Below the pieces are notes generated by a model. The model did not search any database and was not told the origin of the DNA. It saw only the letters and a list, made by a program, of their open reading frames with translations. Made by a program: the position numbers and the translations under genes. 35,937 bases of DNA from Calothrix membranacea FACHB-236 (GTDB lineage Bacteria; Cyanobacteriota; Cyanobacteriia; Cyanobacteriales; Nostocaceae), in the NCBI RefSeq assembly GCF_014696315.1, contig NZ_JACJPX010000079.1, positions 1 to 35,937 on the forward strand, in the 5' to 3' direction. This document shows, piece after piece, positions 17,899-26,109 of the stretch (its first letter is position 1; each line of letters opens with the position of its first letter).

Positions 17899-18604
17899 TG
17901 ATTTCAGGATAGTTTATTAAATTAGGGTTTAAAACAAGCCTTTTCCCAAGAGTATAACTCGCGCTTTGTAAACCTGCTTTGAAGCGTCAAGGCTTAACAT
18001 TTGTACACATCAATAGGTTGCCGAGAACGACATTAAATTTATCTTAAAAAACAAGCACATATGCTGTTCAACAGACTGATTTCACCAAAACCATTGTTGC
18101 AGATTCGGGGTTTTTGTGGAACCCGTAAACCTGGCGTTAAGTCGATTGCAGTAGTTATTAGTGTAGAGTAGACAAAAGGGATCAAAATTTTCATCTGCCT
18201 TGGAGAATAGAGTTTATAGGTGTCTCTGCTGAAAATAGTACAGCCAGTAGTTAGTAAAGCTGTGAAGACTATATTTAAAAATCCTCTGATCAAATGAATA
18301 TTGAAAATTTATGTATAGAAGCAGCCAATGCAAGCTACTATTTTTTTTGATGAGTGCTAATAATAAAAAAATATTTTTGGTAAATCTTTATTGATTTTTT
18401 AGCTGATTAGGCACTTGGAACGAAGAAATATAAAGTAGTTTCTCTGATAGGATTCATAATGTTAGAGGTATTCAGATATAGATGATAAAGAGCAAGCAAA
18501 TTTTGAGACGAATTTACGTTGCTCTTTTATCGCTAATTGGTATTTAAGATAAAATATTGGTTAATCGCTGTTATTTGAGATAATCGTGTTAAGGAGAAGC
18601 TATT
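17899..18604. other. Long intergenic region upstream of trmB
   Basis: About 700 AT-rich bases with no convincing gene. A minus-strand frame at 18039-18293 has a lipobox-like start (ALLTTGC) but no other support. A terminator-like hairpin at 18487-18528 ends this region, which suggests a short transcript before trmB. Confidence 0.4.
18487..18528 (+). terminator. Intrinsic terminator-like hairpin upstream of trmB
   Basis: AAAGAGCAA and TTGCTCTTT form a 9-base stem that continues inward with AAATT/AATTT after a two- or three-base bulge. TTTT ends the right arm. It lies 76 bases before the trmB start, with no gene just upstream on this strand. It may end a small RNA or act as a leader attenuator. 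Confidence 0.5.
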
Positions 18605-19261
18605 TTGGCCGCTGTGCGAGTACGTCAACATGTTAATCCACTTGCCCAAAAGTATCAAAAAGCAATAAGTACCCTGGATTGGGACAAAGTATATGCCCAG
18701 CCTCACAAACCATTACATTTAGATATTGGGTGTGCTAGGGGACGGTTTTTGTTGAATATGGCAAAGATAGAACCTGAGTGGAATTTTCTCGGTTTAGAAA
18801 TTAGAGAACCCTTAGTAGTAGAAGCAAATCATTTGTCTGCGGATTTAGGTTTAACAAACCTCCATTATTTATTTTGTAATGTAAATAAATCTTTACAACC
18901 ACTCTTATCTTCTTTGCCACCAGGGATATTACAACGCGTCACAATTCAATTTCCCGATCCTTGGTTTAAAACCCGCCATGCTAAACGGCGAATAGTGCAA
19001 CCAGAATTAGTGGGAGAATTAGCAAATTATTTAGCTGTTGGTGGGGTTGTATTTTTACAATCAGATATCGAATTTTTAGCATTAGAAATGCGTAATCTTT
19101 TTGCTGAAAATCCAGCATTTCAGAAACTTAGTGCAGAAGAATGGCTGGCAGAAAACCCGCTACCAGTTGCAACAGAAAGAGAGATAGCCACTCAAAATAA
19201 GGGGGAGCCAGTTTATCGTGCTTTGTTTATTAAGAGAGAAGTAACAACAAGCAATTCTTAA
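18605..19261 (+). CDS. trmB: tRNA (guanine-N7-)-methyltransferase TrmB
   Basis: TrmB forms m7G at position 46 of the tRNA variable loop, using S-adenosylmethionine. The 218-residue protein shows the SAM-binding block [17 protein letters not shown] (37-53), [10 protein letters not shown] (62-71) and the family signature [16 protein letters not shown] (115-130). The start is a TTG at 18605: AAGGAG at 18591-18596 is spaced 8 bases from it, and the protein then begins [16 protein letters not shown] like its relatives. The gene seems monocistronic; the permease genes follow after 460 bases. Confidence 0.94.
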   Translation: MAAVRVRQHVNPLAQKYQKAISTLDWDKVYAQPHKPLHLDIGCARGRFLLNMAKIEPEWNFLGLEIREPLVVEANHLSADLGLTNLHYLFCNVNKSLQPLLSSLPPGILQRVTIQFPDPWFKTRHAKRRIVQPELVGELANYLAVGGVVFLQSDIEFLALEMRNLFAENPAFQKLSAEEWLAENPLPVATEREIATQNKGEPVYRALFIKREVTTSNS

Positions 19262-19724
19262 TACTATAATCGGCGATGAGCTAGCAGCCAATAATTGGGG
19301 ATTTTAGATTTACCTTATACCTAAAATCCTTACCATTACCCAAATAGTTTCGATTTCCTGCTTCGTTGTTATACTGCTTGAAAATTACAGCAGAGAGGAA
19401 ATGGGTAAGGTACTTCATATAAATGGAATATTTTTGTAGTTGGAAGTCCTTAAAGTTGTGTGCATTGCAGCTAACTTCTAGATTAGGAATTTTTAATCCC
19501 TAAAATTTATCCGGCAACCTCGAGAACGCAAATGGGGATACAATGCTCTGTAGAGATTTAGAGCAATATTATTGTCAGGAATAATAGCACCAGTCATAGC
19601 AAAGACTTCGCGGTTGAGTATTTATAGCGAAAGTTTTGTAGCGTTTCCTAATCGAGATATTACTCGATATTCATTTTTGAGGTTGAAGGTTGGCAAATAT
19701 TACATAACGATCGCAAATAATCGC
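19262..19724. other. Upstream region of the permease pair
   Basis: It contains a single copy of the GGAATAT/GGAAGTCC core (19423-19450) and an inverted repeat ATCGAG-N6-CTCGAT (19651-19668), 57 bases before the permease ATG, which could be an operator. The frame that continues upstream of the permease from 19572 is unconserved. No perfect GTA-N8-TAC NtcA box is present here. Confidence 0.4.
19423..19450 (+). repeat. GGAATAT...GGAAGTCC core repeat
   Basis: ATGGAATATTTTTGTAGTTG followed by GAAGTCCT matches the cores at 242-270 (minus) and 34789-34817 (plus). This copy lacks the adjoining GTTGAC hairpin. Confidence 0.5.
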
Positions 19725-20774
19725 ATGAAATTTCTGCTACCAATCCTATCACCACTGATTGCTATTACATCTGCTCTACTCGTTGGTGCTATCCTCATCC
19801 TACTCGCTGGGGCAAATCCCCTCACCGCATACACAGCTTTATTTCAAGAATCCCTTTCCAGCTATTTTGGTTTTGGTAACACCCTCACCAAAATGACACC
19901 GCTATTATTCACCAGTTTGGGGGTATTGGTAGCATTACGAGCTGGGCAATTTAATATCGGTGGTGAAGGACAGATTTACTTAGGTGCGTTGGGGAGTACT
20001 TTAATTGGGTTATACGTGCAAGGATTACCTGCTGTAATTCATGTCCCCTTAGCACTGTTCGCCGGATTTCTGTTTGGTGCAGTTTGGGGTTGGATTCCCG
20101 GTTATCTCAAAGCTATACGGGGAGTGAATGAGGTAATTACGACGTTATTGCTAAATTACATCGCTGTGAATTTAGTTAGCTACCTCGTCCAGAATCCCTT
20201 AATGGCACCAGGCGCACCTAGTCCTTATTCGCCATTAATAGGCAAAACTGCCCGCCTAGCGATTATACTACCACAAAGCCTCGCCCATGCTGGGATTTTA
20301 TTAGCTTTACTTGCCGCTGGAATATTGTGGCTGTTGTTAGGGCGATCGCCTTTCGGATACCAAATCACCGCCGTGGGATTTAACCCCATCGCCGCCCGTT
20401 ATGCTCAAATGTCGGTAGAACGTACCATCATGCTGGTGATGGCGTTAGCGGGAGGTTTAGCTGGTTTAGCTGGCAGTTGTGAAGTAATGGGGTTGAAATA
20501 TCGGCTATTTGAACAGGTTTCCCCAGGTTATGGATTTGATGCCATTGCGATCGCATTTCTCAGCCGTGGTAGTGTGGTCGGTGTAGTGTTGACTTCGCTA
20601 TTTTTTGCGGCGTTGCGTAGTGGTGCGAATGTCATGCAGCGGAGTGCAGGTGTGCCGGTAACTGTGGTTTACGCGATTCAGGGTTTAGCAGTGTTGTTTA
20701 TTGCTATTAGTTTAGCTGTGGAAAGAGCAATCAGAGTAAAAACGCAGAGTAACGCCAAGGTTAACGCAGAGTAA
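19725..20774 (+). CDS. Nucleoside-type ABC transporter permease 1 (BPD_transp_2 family)
   Basis: The 349-residue membrane protein has about nine to ten hydrophobic segments and belongs to the permease family of BmpA-type nucleoside ABC importers (YufP/NupP-like). Typical blocks are LRAGQFNIGGEGQIYLGALG, GVNEVITTLLLNYIAV and ITAVGFNPIAARYAQM. I start it at the ATG at 19725, because homologues begin near this point; a frame from 19572 adds 51 unconserved residues. The last residues (KTQSNAKVNAE) are encoded by a tandem AACGCAGAGTAACGCCAAGG repeat, so the native C-terminus may have been replaced. It is followed by its partner permease. No ATPase or solute-binding gene of this system is adjacent. 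Confidence 0.87.
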   Translation: MKFLLPILSPLIAITSALLVGAILILLAGANPLTAYTALFQESLSSYFGFGNTLTKMTPLLFTSLGVLVALRAGQFNIGGEGQIYLGALGSTLIGLYVQGLPAVIHVPLALFAGFLFGAVWGWIPGYLKAIRGVNEVITTLLLNYIAVNLVSYLVQNPLMAPGAPSPYSPLIGKTARLAIILPQSLAHAGILLALLAAGILWLLLGRSPFGYQITAVGFNPIAARYAQMSVERTIMLVMALAGGLAGLAGSCEVMGLKYRLFEQVSPGYGFDAIAIAFLSRGSVVGVVLTSLFFAALRSGANVMQRSAGVPVTVVYAIQGLAVLFIAISLAVERAIRVKTQSNAKVNAE

Positions 20775-20940
20775 CGCCAAGAAAACTCTGCGATACTTTG
20801 TCTTAAAAAGTTGAGCCACTTGCTTGCGGGGGTTCCCTCCGTTGTGCAAAGTGGCGTTCCTACGCCGGGAAACCCGGCTTTCCTTCGGAACGCTTGCGCG
20901 AACGAGGAACTTTTCGCTGCCCTTTCCTTAGCGAACCTTG
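20758..20940. repeat. Repeat-rich spacer between the two permease genes
   Basis: It starts with a tandem AACGCAGAGTAACGCCAAG unit that overlaps the end of permease 1. Palindromic GC-rich modules follow, such as CCGGGAAACCCGG and CGGAACGCTTGCGCGAAC, of the type dispersed in Nostocales genomes. The spacer is 184 bases, long for a permease pair that in other bacteria is usually nearly contiguous. Confidence 0.65.
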
Positions 20941-20958
20941 GCGTTTCAAAATAGCTCT

Positions 20959-21897
20959 ATGAATGATCTCAATTTTTTCTCTGATTACTTAGTAGCAACA
21001 TTACGTCTAGCCGTACCCTTGGGATTTGCAGCCTTAGGCGGATTGTATTCGGAACGCTCAGGGGTGTTAAATATTGCCTTGGAAGGAATGTTATTGGCTG
21101 GGGCTTTTACGAGCGCTGTTGGTACTTTCTACAGTGGAAATCCTTGGCTGGGTGTCATAGCGGCTGTGATTGCTGGGGGATTGGTAGGGTTACTCCACGC
21201 TTTTTTATGTGTAACTTTGCGTGTTGACCAATTAGTATCTGGACTAGCAATTAATCTTGTCGCCGCCGGGTTAACATCATTTCTGGGAAGGTTGATATTT
21301 GGTGGTAGTAGTACACAGCAATTACCGGGAATTGGGACGATAATTACTCCTGGGTTGGCAAATATTCCCGTGATTGGGCCATTGTTATTTCAGCAAGATA
21401 TTTTAGTATATTTACTATTAATATTAGTGATTTTTACGACATATATATTATTCCAAACCGGCTTTGGGTTAACATTGCGGGCTGTGGGTGAATCGCCGCA
21501 AGCTGCTGATACTGCTGGAATTTCGGTGCAAAAGGTACGTTATCTTGCTGTAGTTATCAGCGGTTGTCTTGCTAGTTTGGGAGGTGCTTATTTAACCTTG
21601 GTACAGGTAAGATTCTTTGCCGAGGGGATGAGTGCAGGTAAAGGATTTATTGCGATCGCAGCTTTAATTTTTGGCAGATGGCATCCTATAGGTAGTGCGT
21701 TAGCTTGTTTGCTATTTGGCGCTACGGAAGCTTTGCAACTGCGAATTCAAGCATTAGGGGCAAATATACCTTACCAATTTTTAGTCATGCTACCTTATGC
21801 GATCGCTTTATTCGCATTGGTAGGATTAGCCGGGAAATCGACACCGCCCAAAGCCTTAGGTACTGCTTACTTTGGAGAAAATCGCCACTCAGATTAA
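20959..21897 (+). CDS. Nucleoside-type ABC transporter permease 2 (BPD_transp_2 family)
   Basis: The 312-residue protein has about eight to nine membrane segments and is the second permease of a BmpA-type nucleoside importer (YufQ/NupQ-like). Motifs are GGLYSERSGVLNIALEGMLL (near 30-49), LRVDQLVSGLAINL, LTLRAVGESPQAADTAGI and SAGKGFIAIAALIFGRWHP. I prefer the ATG at 20959; an in-frame TTG at 20938 lies in repeat sequence. Together with permease 1 it would form the channel of a purine/pyrimidine nucleoside importer. It converges on upp, 47 bases away, which supports a pyrimidine-scavenging role. Confidence 0.88.
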   Translation: MNDLNFFSDYLVATLRLAVPLGFAALGGLYSERSGVLNIALEGMLLAGAFTSAVGTFYSGNPWLGVIAAVIAGGLVGLLHAFLCVTLRVDQLVSGLAINLVAAGLTSFLGRLIFGGSSTQQLPGIGTIITPGLANIPVIGPLLFQQDILVYLLLILVIFTTYILFQTGFGLTLRAVGESPQAADTAGISVQKVRYLAVVISGCLASLGGAYLTLVQVRFFAEGMSAGKGFIAIAALIFGRWHPIGSALACLLFGATEALQLRIQALGANIPYQFLVMLPYAIALFALVGLAGKSTPPKALGTAYFGENRHSD

Positions 21898-21898
21898 T

Positions 21899-21944
21899 TA
21901 TTATTGGGCATGGGGCATTGGGCATGGGGCATTGGGCATTTTCC
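21899..21944. repeat. Tandem repeat (GGGCATTGGGCATGGGGCAT)
   Basis: Repeated GGGCATG/GGGCATT units fill the short gap between the convergent permease 2 and upp genes. Confidence 0.75.
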
Positions 21945-22586
21945 TTATTTTGTACCAAACAAGCGATCGCCTGCATCTCCTAAACCGGGGATAATATAAC
22001 CATGTTCATCCAAATAATCATCAATAGCAGCCGTATATAAAGGCACATCTGGATGTACTTCACAGAAATGCTTAATCCCTTCCGGTGCAGCCAATAAGCA
22101 GACAAACTTAATCGATAACGGATTAGTAGATTTCAACCTTTCCACCGCCGCCACCGCCGAATTACCCGTTGCTAACATCGGATCGACAACAATCATGTCT
22201 CGGTGTTCGACATCATGGGGAACCTTAAAATAATATTCCACAGGAATCAGAGTTTTTGGGTCACGATATAAGCCCACGTGTCCCACCCTAGCTGAGGGTA
22301 TCAACTCCAACATCCCATCTAAAATACCTTGTCCCGCCCGCATAATAGAAACTAAAACCAGCTTTTTATCCGGCGCAAGCACAGGCGCATTCATCGCGGC
22401 GAGAGGCGTTTGAATCTCTTCATATTTCACAGGTAAATCCCGCGTTACCTCATAAGCCAACAACAAACTAACTTCTTTAACAAGGTTACGAAACTTTGTT
22501 GTACTCGTCTCCGCGCGACGCATCAGCGTTAGTTTGTGCTGAATTAATGGATGTTCAATTAATGTGACTTGATTGGCAATTGTCAT
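21945..22586 (-). CDS. upp: Uracil phosphoribosyltransferase
   Basis: Upp makes UMP from uracil and PRPP. The 213-residue protein has the PRPP-binding motif [14 protein letters not shown] (131-144), the block [14 protein letters not shown] (79-92) and the uracil-binding C-terminus [16 protein letters not shown]. Length is normal. It is the last of three same-strand genes after URC1-like and URC4-like genes, a grouping that links it to uracil breakdown as well as salvage: in Lachancea kluyveri the uracil phosphoribosyltransferase is required for the URC pathway. A 131-base repeat-filled gap separates it from the URC4-like gene, so it could also have its own promoter. Confidence 0.95.
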   Translation of the reverse strand: MTIANQVTLIEHPLIQHKLTLMRRAETSTTKFRNLVKEVSLLLAYEVTRDLPVKYEEIQTPLAAMNAPVLAPDKKLVLVSIMRAGQGILDGMLELIPSARVGHVGLYRDPKTLIPVEYYFKVPHDVEHRDMIVVDPMLATGNSAVAAVERLKSTNPLSIKFVCLLAAPEGIKHFCEVHPDVPLYTAAIDDYLDEHGYIIPGLGDAGDRLFGTK

Positions 22587-22717
22587 TTGTTATTTGTTAT
22601 TTGTCATTTGTCATTTGTCATTTGTCATTTGGGGTTTGGGATTGGGTAAGAGTTAAGAGTTGAATAATAATTTTGAATTTTGAATTTTGAATTTTGAATT
22701 GATTTGTCCCCAATCCC
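22587..22717. repeat. Short tandem repeats (TTGTCAT, TTTTGAA)
   Basis: Runs of ATTTGTC, GTTATTT and TTTTGAAT units, plus AATCCCC, fill the whole gap between upp and the URC4-like gene, inside the presumed operon. Confidence 0.8.
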
Positions 22718-23971
22718 CTAGAATACCGTTCCATCACTTTCTATTTGTATGGGGGGTATCCCACCTGTTCTGAGTTCAGCAGCAATTTTGCGTCCGGCTG
22801 TCCAAGTTCCCCCTTGGAGGATTTTGACTAATGGTAGTTCTTCGGTACTCATACCCAACTTGTCGCGCACTGTCGTAGCAATCAAATCTAGAAGAATCAC
22901 AGTCAAAGCGCGCCATTCAACGATAATTTCTGATGCTACAGAGTGAGAAGTGCGGAAAATATCAGGGTTTTTTACAGTAATAAGTCCCAAATCAACGCAT
23001 AAACCCCCATTGCGATATTCTGGTAAACCAGTGAGTTGATCTAAACCAGTAATTGTTATACCTATTTCTTGTAAAGGTTCCAATAAAGAATATGTCAACC
23101 ACTGAGACAGCTTATGAAAAGGCACTAATCCATCATCATTGATAGCTGGATGTTGCCAGACATCACCTAAATTTACCCCAGCTATCTCTAATCTTCCCGG
23201 CCAAATATCACTCAGCCCTTCTAGGATTGCATCTAATACAGTAGCAGCAGCTAACTGTCTATTTTCTGACTTACCCAACAGATAATTCACTAAATTCCCT
23301 GGACGAGGATTGTGATATCCAAACAGATGGGGGAAAGTAACTATGACTTGTCCTAATTTTTGTAATAAATTCAATCTTCCCGTAATTCCCACTAAGGGAT
23401 TTTCCCCATTGACTTGAAAACCAGTTGCTAGTTCTGCTTCAGTTAATCTTTGTAAGCGATAAGCATCAGCCTGGGGTAAGCAATTAAGTGCAAAATTACC
23501 TTCACAAAACATCCGGAAACTAGCCACAGCCAAGCCTTCAGAACGCCCCAATCTTAAACCAGTTTCCAGCTCATCATAATGCCACTTATCACCAGCACCG
23601 GCATCTAACAGTACACTCACAATCGCCAAATCAAACTTAGCCGCCGCCTTATCAGCAGGGGATAATCCCACTAACTGAGGATCTAAATTCGCTACCCGCT
23701 TGACACCCCCAACCTCAAAATGTCGCCAACGGCTGTGAAAGGGAATATCTAAATTTGGGTATTCTGTGCGGATTACCTCAATCACATAATCCGCAACCTT
23801 TCCCAACTGCGTCAAATCGCAAGCAAAATTCTCTGAGTTACCCTCACACACCCAAGAAAACAATTGCCCACATCGTTCCCGAATCGCCTCTGGAGAACGA
23901 AGATATCTCACAATCTCTTCTTCTTTCTCTTGTCTTTGTGTACTTTGCGCCTTCGCGGTTCGTCTATCCAC
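22718..23971 (-). CDS. URC4: URC4-like uracil catabolism protein (DUF1688)
   Basis: The 417-residue protein belongs to DUF1688, the family of yeast URC4, which is required genetically for growth on uracil as nitrogen source; its reaction is not firmly known. Recognisable blocks are YLRSPEAIRERCGQLFSW (23-40), VLLDAGAGDKWHYDE, GRSEGLAVASFRMF, PHLFGYHNPRPGNLVNYLL, and the end GTWTAGRKIAAELRTGGIPP. The start is a GTG at 23971 with a perfect AGGAGG (23978-23983) six bases ahead. The first 20 residues (DRRTAKAQSTQRQEKEEE) look like translated repeat DNA and may not be native. It lies between upp and the URC1-like gene on one strand. Confidence 0.88.
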   Translation of the reverse strand: MDRRTAKAQSTQRQEKEEEIVRYLRSPEAIRERCGQLFSWVCEGNSENFACDLTQLGKVADYVIEVIRTEYPNLDIPFHSRWRHFEVGGVKRVANLDPQLVGLSPADKAAAKFDLAIVSVLLDAGAGDKWHYDELETGLRLGRSEGLAVASFRMFCEGNFALNCLPQADAYRLQRLTEAELATGFQVNGENPLVGITGRLNLLQKLGQVIVTFPHLFGYHNPRPGNLVNYLLGKSENRQLAAATVLDAILEGLSDIWPGRLEIAGVNLGDVWQHPAINDDGLVPFHKLSQWLTYSLLEPLQEIGITITGLDQLTGLPEYRNGGLCVDLGLITVKNPDIFRTSHSVASEIIVEWRALTVILLDLIATTVRDKLGMSTEELPLVKILQGGTWTAGRKIAAELRTGGIPPIQIESDGTVF

Positions 23972-23999
23972 TCTTCACCTCCTAAATTAAGGATGAAGT

Positions 24000-24052
24000 A
24001 TCAAGGCTTAACACCCTTCACTCTTCATCCTTCATCCTTCACCCTTTACCCT
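24000..24052. repeat. Short tandem repeats (CTTCATC, CTTTACC)
   Basis: CTTCATC/CTTCACC/CTTTACC units fill the gap between the URC4-like start and the URC1-like stop. Confidence 0.7.
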
Positions 24053-25312
24053 TTATCCTTCCAAATCTCGCCCCTTCACCTCACCTAAACTTTCCGCGTC
24101 TAACACATCACCTGTGGTGTAGTAGCCAGCCGCCTTCTTCGCCTCAATTTCCACCCGTGCATCTTGGGGAATCAAATCTTCTGGGATGGGTACCCGTTCG
24201 ACAATTTCAATCCCCGATTGGGTGATGGCGTTGTACTTCATATTACTCATTGATACCATGCGGTCGATACGGGTAATACCTAACCAATGCAATACATCGG
24301 GCATCAATTCTTGGAAGCGCATATCTTGCACACCCGCCACGCATTCTGTACGGGCAAAGTAGGCATCAGCGCGATCGCCTCCTTCTTGTCGCTTCCTGGC
24401 ATTGTAAACTAAGAATTTGGTAACTTCTCCTAAAGCACGTCCTTCTTTGCGGCAGTAGACAATCACACCCACGCCGCCTTCCTGTGCAGTTTGGACGCAG
24501 ACTTCAATCCCATGTACTAAATAAGGGCGACAGGTACAGATATCGGAACCAAAGACATCAGAACCGTTACATTCATCATGTACCCGCACAGCTAGCGGTT
24601 TATTGGGATCTGCGATCGCTGCCATATCACCGACAATGTAAACTGTAAGACCGCCAATTGGTGGCAAAAAGACTTCCAAATCAGAACGCGTCACCAATTC
24701 AGGGAACATCCCCCCAGTTTGTTCAAATAAGGCGCGGCGTAAGTCGGTTTCTTGAATACCAAACCGCTTGGCAATTCCTGGTAAATACCAAACTGGCTCA
24801 ATTGCTGCCTTGGTAACGACCAAATCACCGCCTGGTTTCATAATTTTGCCATCCACCCGCAGCCGCCCCTTATCTACCGCTTCTTGCAGTTCCGGCATAT
24901 TAATATGAGCCTGAGTAATCGCAATTGTCGGGCGAATGTCATAACCTTGGGCGTAATAGGAGGCAAACACCTCACTAGCTACTGCCCCAAAGGGGTCAAG
25001 AGAAACAATTTTATCAGGATCGGCCCAACTAGGATGGGGGCCAATATGGGTAACGGGCGAGGTGTTAGTTAAATCGGCGCGATGATCTGACTGTAAAGCA
25101 CCGCTAGCCACCGCTAAAGCACGATAGACAGCATAACTACCGGAATGGGTGCCAATCACATTTCGGTGTGCTTGCTTGGTCAAAGTGGCAATGATTGGGC
25201 CACGTTCCATAGGATCAGCTGCTCCCCAATGAATGGGGGTTGGTTTGGGGCCAAAACTATTGGGATGGGATGTGAGAACAATATGCCTGGAAACACTATT
25301 TGGCTTTGGCAT
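24053..25312 (-). CDS. URC1: URC1-like GTP cyclohydrolase II paralogue
   Basis: The C-terminal half (about 200-385) is a GTP cyclohydrolase II domain. It has the zinc ligands C248, C259 and C261 in ECNGSDVFGSDICTC, RKEGRALGE (288-296) and Y303 at the place of the E. coli RibA catalytic tyrosine. The N-terminal 200 residues are an extension absent from riboflavin RibA, and the 419-residue layout matches yeast URC1 and its bacterial relatives. The RibA loop NNPKK is replaced by SNMKY, which argues for a substrate other than GTP. Riboflavin synthesis is therefore unlikely to be its job. It is first of three genes leading to URC4-like and upp. A GTA-N8-TAC box with a -10 element lies upstream. 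Confidence 0.87.
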   Translation of the reverse strand: MPKPNSVSRHIVLTSHPNSFGPKPTPIHWGAADPMERGPIIATLTKQAHRNVIGTHSGSYAVYRALAVASGALQSDHRADLTNTSPVTHIGPHPSWADPDKIVSLDPFGAVASEVFASYYAQGYDIRPTIAITQAHINMPELQEAVDKGRLRVDGKIMKPGGDLVVTKAAIEPVWYLPGIAKRFGIQETDLRRALFEQTGGMFPELVTRSDLEVFLPPIGGLTVYIVGDMAAIADPNKPLAVRVHDECNGSDVFGSDICTCRPYLVHGIEVCVQTAQEGGVGVIVYCRKEGRALGEVTKFLVYNARKRQEGGDRADAYFARTECVAGVQDMRFQELMPDVLHWLGITRIDRMVSMSNMKYNAITQSGIEIVERVPIPEDLIPQDARVEIEAKKAAGYYTTGDVLDAESLGEVKGRDLEG

Positions 25313-25431
25313 AGATTACTTGGTTTTTTTTGTGATGTTTTTATCAACTGTTAGTTAACATGTTTTGTCAACTACCAAAAGTCAGCTGCTATTTTTAAAT
25401 TTATGATGTCCTAACGACTAATTATCTATAA

Positions 25432-25472
25432 ATTTTACGCTAAAGACCAGTACTAATAGTATTACTGAATAC
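25432..25472 (-). promoter_or_regulatory. Predicted NtcA-activated promoter of the URC operon
   Basis: GTATTACTGAATAC at 25459-25472 fits the NtcA consensus GTA-N8-TAC. On the minus strand it is followed after 21 bases by TAAAAT (25437-25432), which fits the TAN3T -10 element of class II NtcA-activated promoters. A start of transcription near 25425 would give a leader of about 113 bases for the URC1-like gene. On the plus strand TAAATT (25498-25503) follows at 25 bases, slightly outside the usual spacing, so the box might also serve the divergent genes. Confidence 0.65.
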
Positions 25473-25605
25473 ATAAAAAATGTAACACGTAAAACGTTAA
25501 ATTTGTAACTCTAATTAAGAGAATTTAAAGATGACTTTAAATATGTTTAAGTAGAGATTTTTGTGCGACAGTTGATATATACATACATTTACCTAGACCG
25601 AATTT

Positions 25606-26076
25606 ATGGATTCTTTATCTATCAGCTCTTTACTTGAAGATTTGAAAAATTCAGATGCTACAGTCCGGGAACAAGCGACTAAGAAAATCTGGCGCATCTG
25701 GTTTCAACAAAAAGGCATTTATGGGCTGGAGAAAATTGACCACAGTCAGAAATTACTGGATGCTGGGGAAACTACTGAAGCTGAAGAAGTGCTAACAAGA
25801 TTAATTAACGAACAACCAGATTTTGCTGAAGCTTGGAATCGTCGTGCTTTTCTTTACTACAGCATGGGTAATTATCAAAAGTCCCTAGCAGATTGTCAGA
25901 TGGTTGTGAATCTCAATCCTGTACATTTTGGCGCACTCCACGGTATGGGCTTATGTTATGCAGCTTTAGGCAAATATAGTGAAGCAATTCAAGCTTTTCA
26001 GCGTGCTTTAGCCATTCAACCCTATTCACTGGTGAACCAAAAGTTAATTCTGGAATGTACATTCAGAATCAGCTAA
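25606..26076 (+). CDS. TPR protein
   Basis: The 156-residue protein opens with a short helical segment (MDSLSISSLLEDLKNSDATV) and then has about three tetratricopeptide repeats (roughly 45-145), for example AEAWNRRAFLYYSMGNYQKS and GALHGMGLCYAALGKYSEAI. It has no signal peptide and is probably a cytoplasmic adaptor. It is divergent from the URC1-like gene and lies 33 bases before the solute-binding protein gene, so the two are probably co-transcribed. Similar small TPR proteins are widespread in cyanobacteria; no specific partner is known to me. Confidence 0.82.
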   Translation: MDSLSISSLLEDLKNSDATVREQATKKIWRIWFQQKGIYGLEKIDHSQKLLDAGETTEAEEVLTRLINEQPDFAEAWNRRAFLYYSMGNYQKSLADCQMVVNLNPVHFGALHGMGLCYAALGKYSEAIQAFQRALAIQPYSLVNQKLILECTFRIS

Positions 26077-26109
26077 AACACCCCAGTCAATAGAGCCTTA
26101 TTTTATCCC

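Noticed and set aside
18039-18293. An 84-codon minus-strand frame with a lipobox-like ALLTTGC start
   Set aside because: Only the first 20 residues look like a signal. The rest has no domain-like pattern, no ribosome-binding site is seen and I recognise no homologue. It could be a small lipoprotein but evidence is too thin.
19572-19724. A 51-residue N-terminal extension of permease 1
   Set aside because: It is not hydrophobic like the family and contains a possible operator. Homologues start near the ATG at 19725.
19262-19724. Possible NtcA box upstream of the permease pair (GTAGCGTTTCCTAA)
   Set aside because: It ends in TAA instead of TAC and lacks the palindromic half-site, so it does not meet the GTA-N8-TAC standard.
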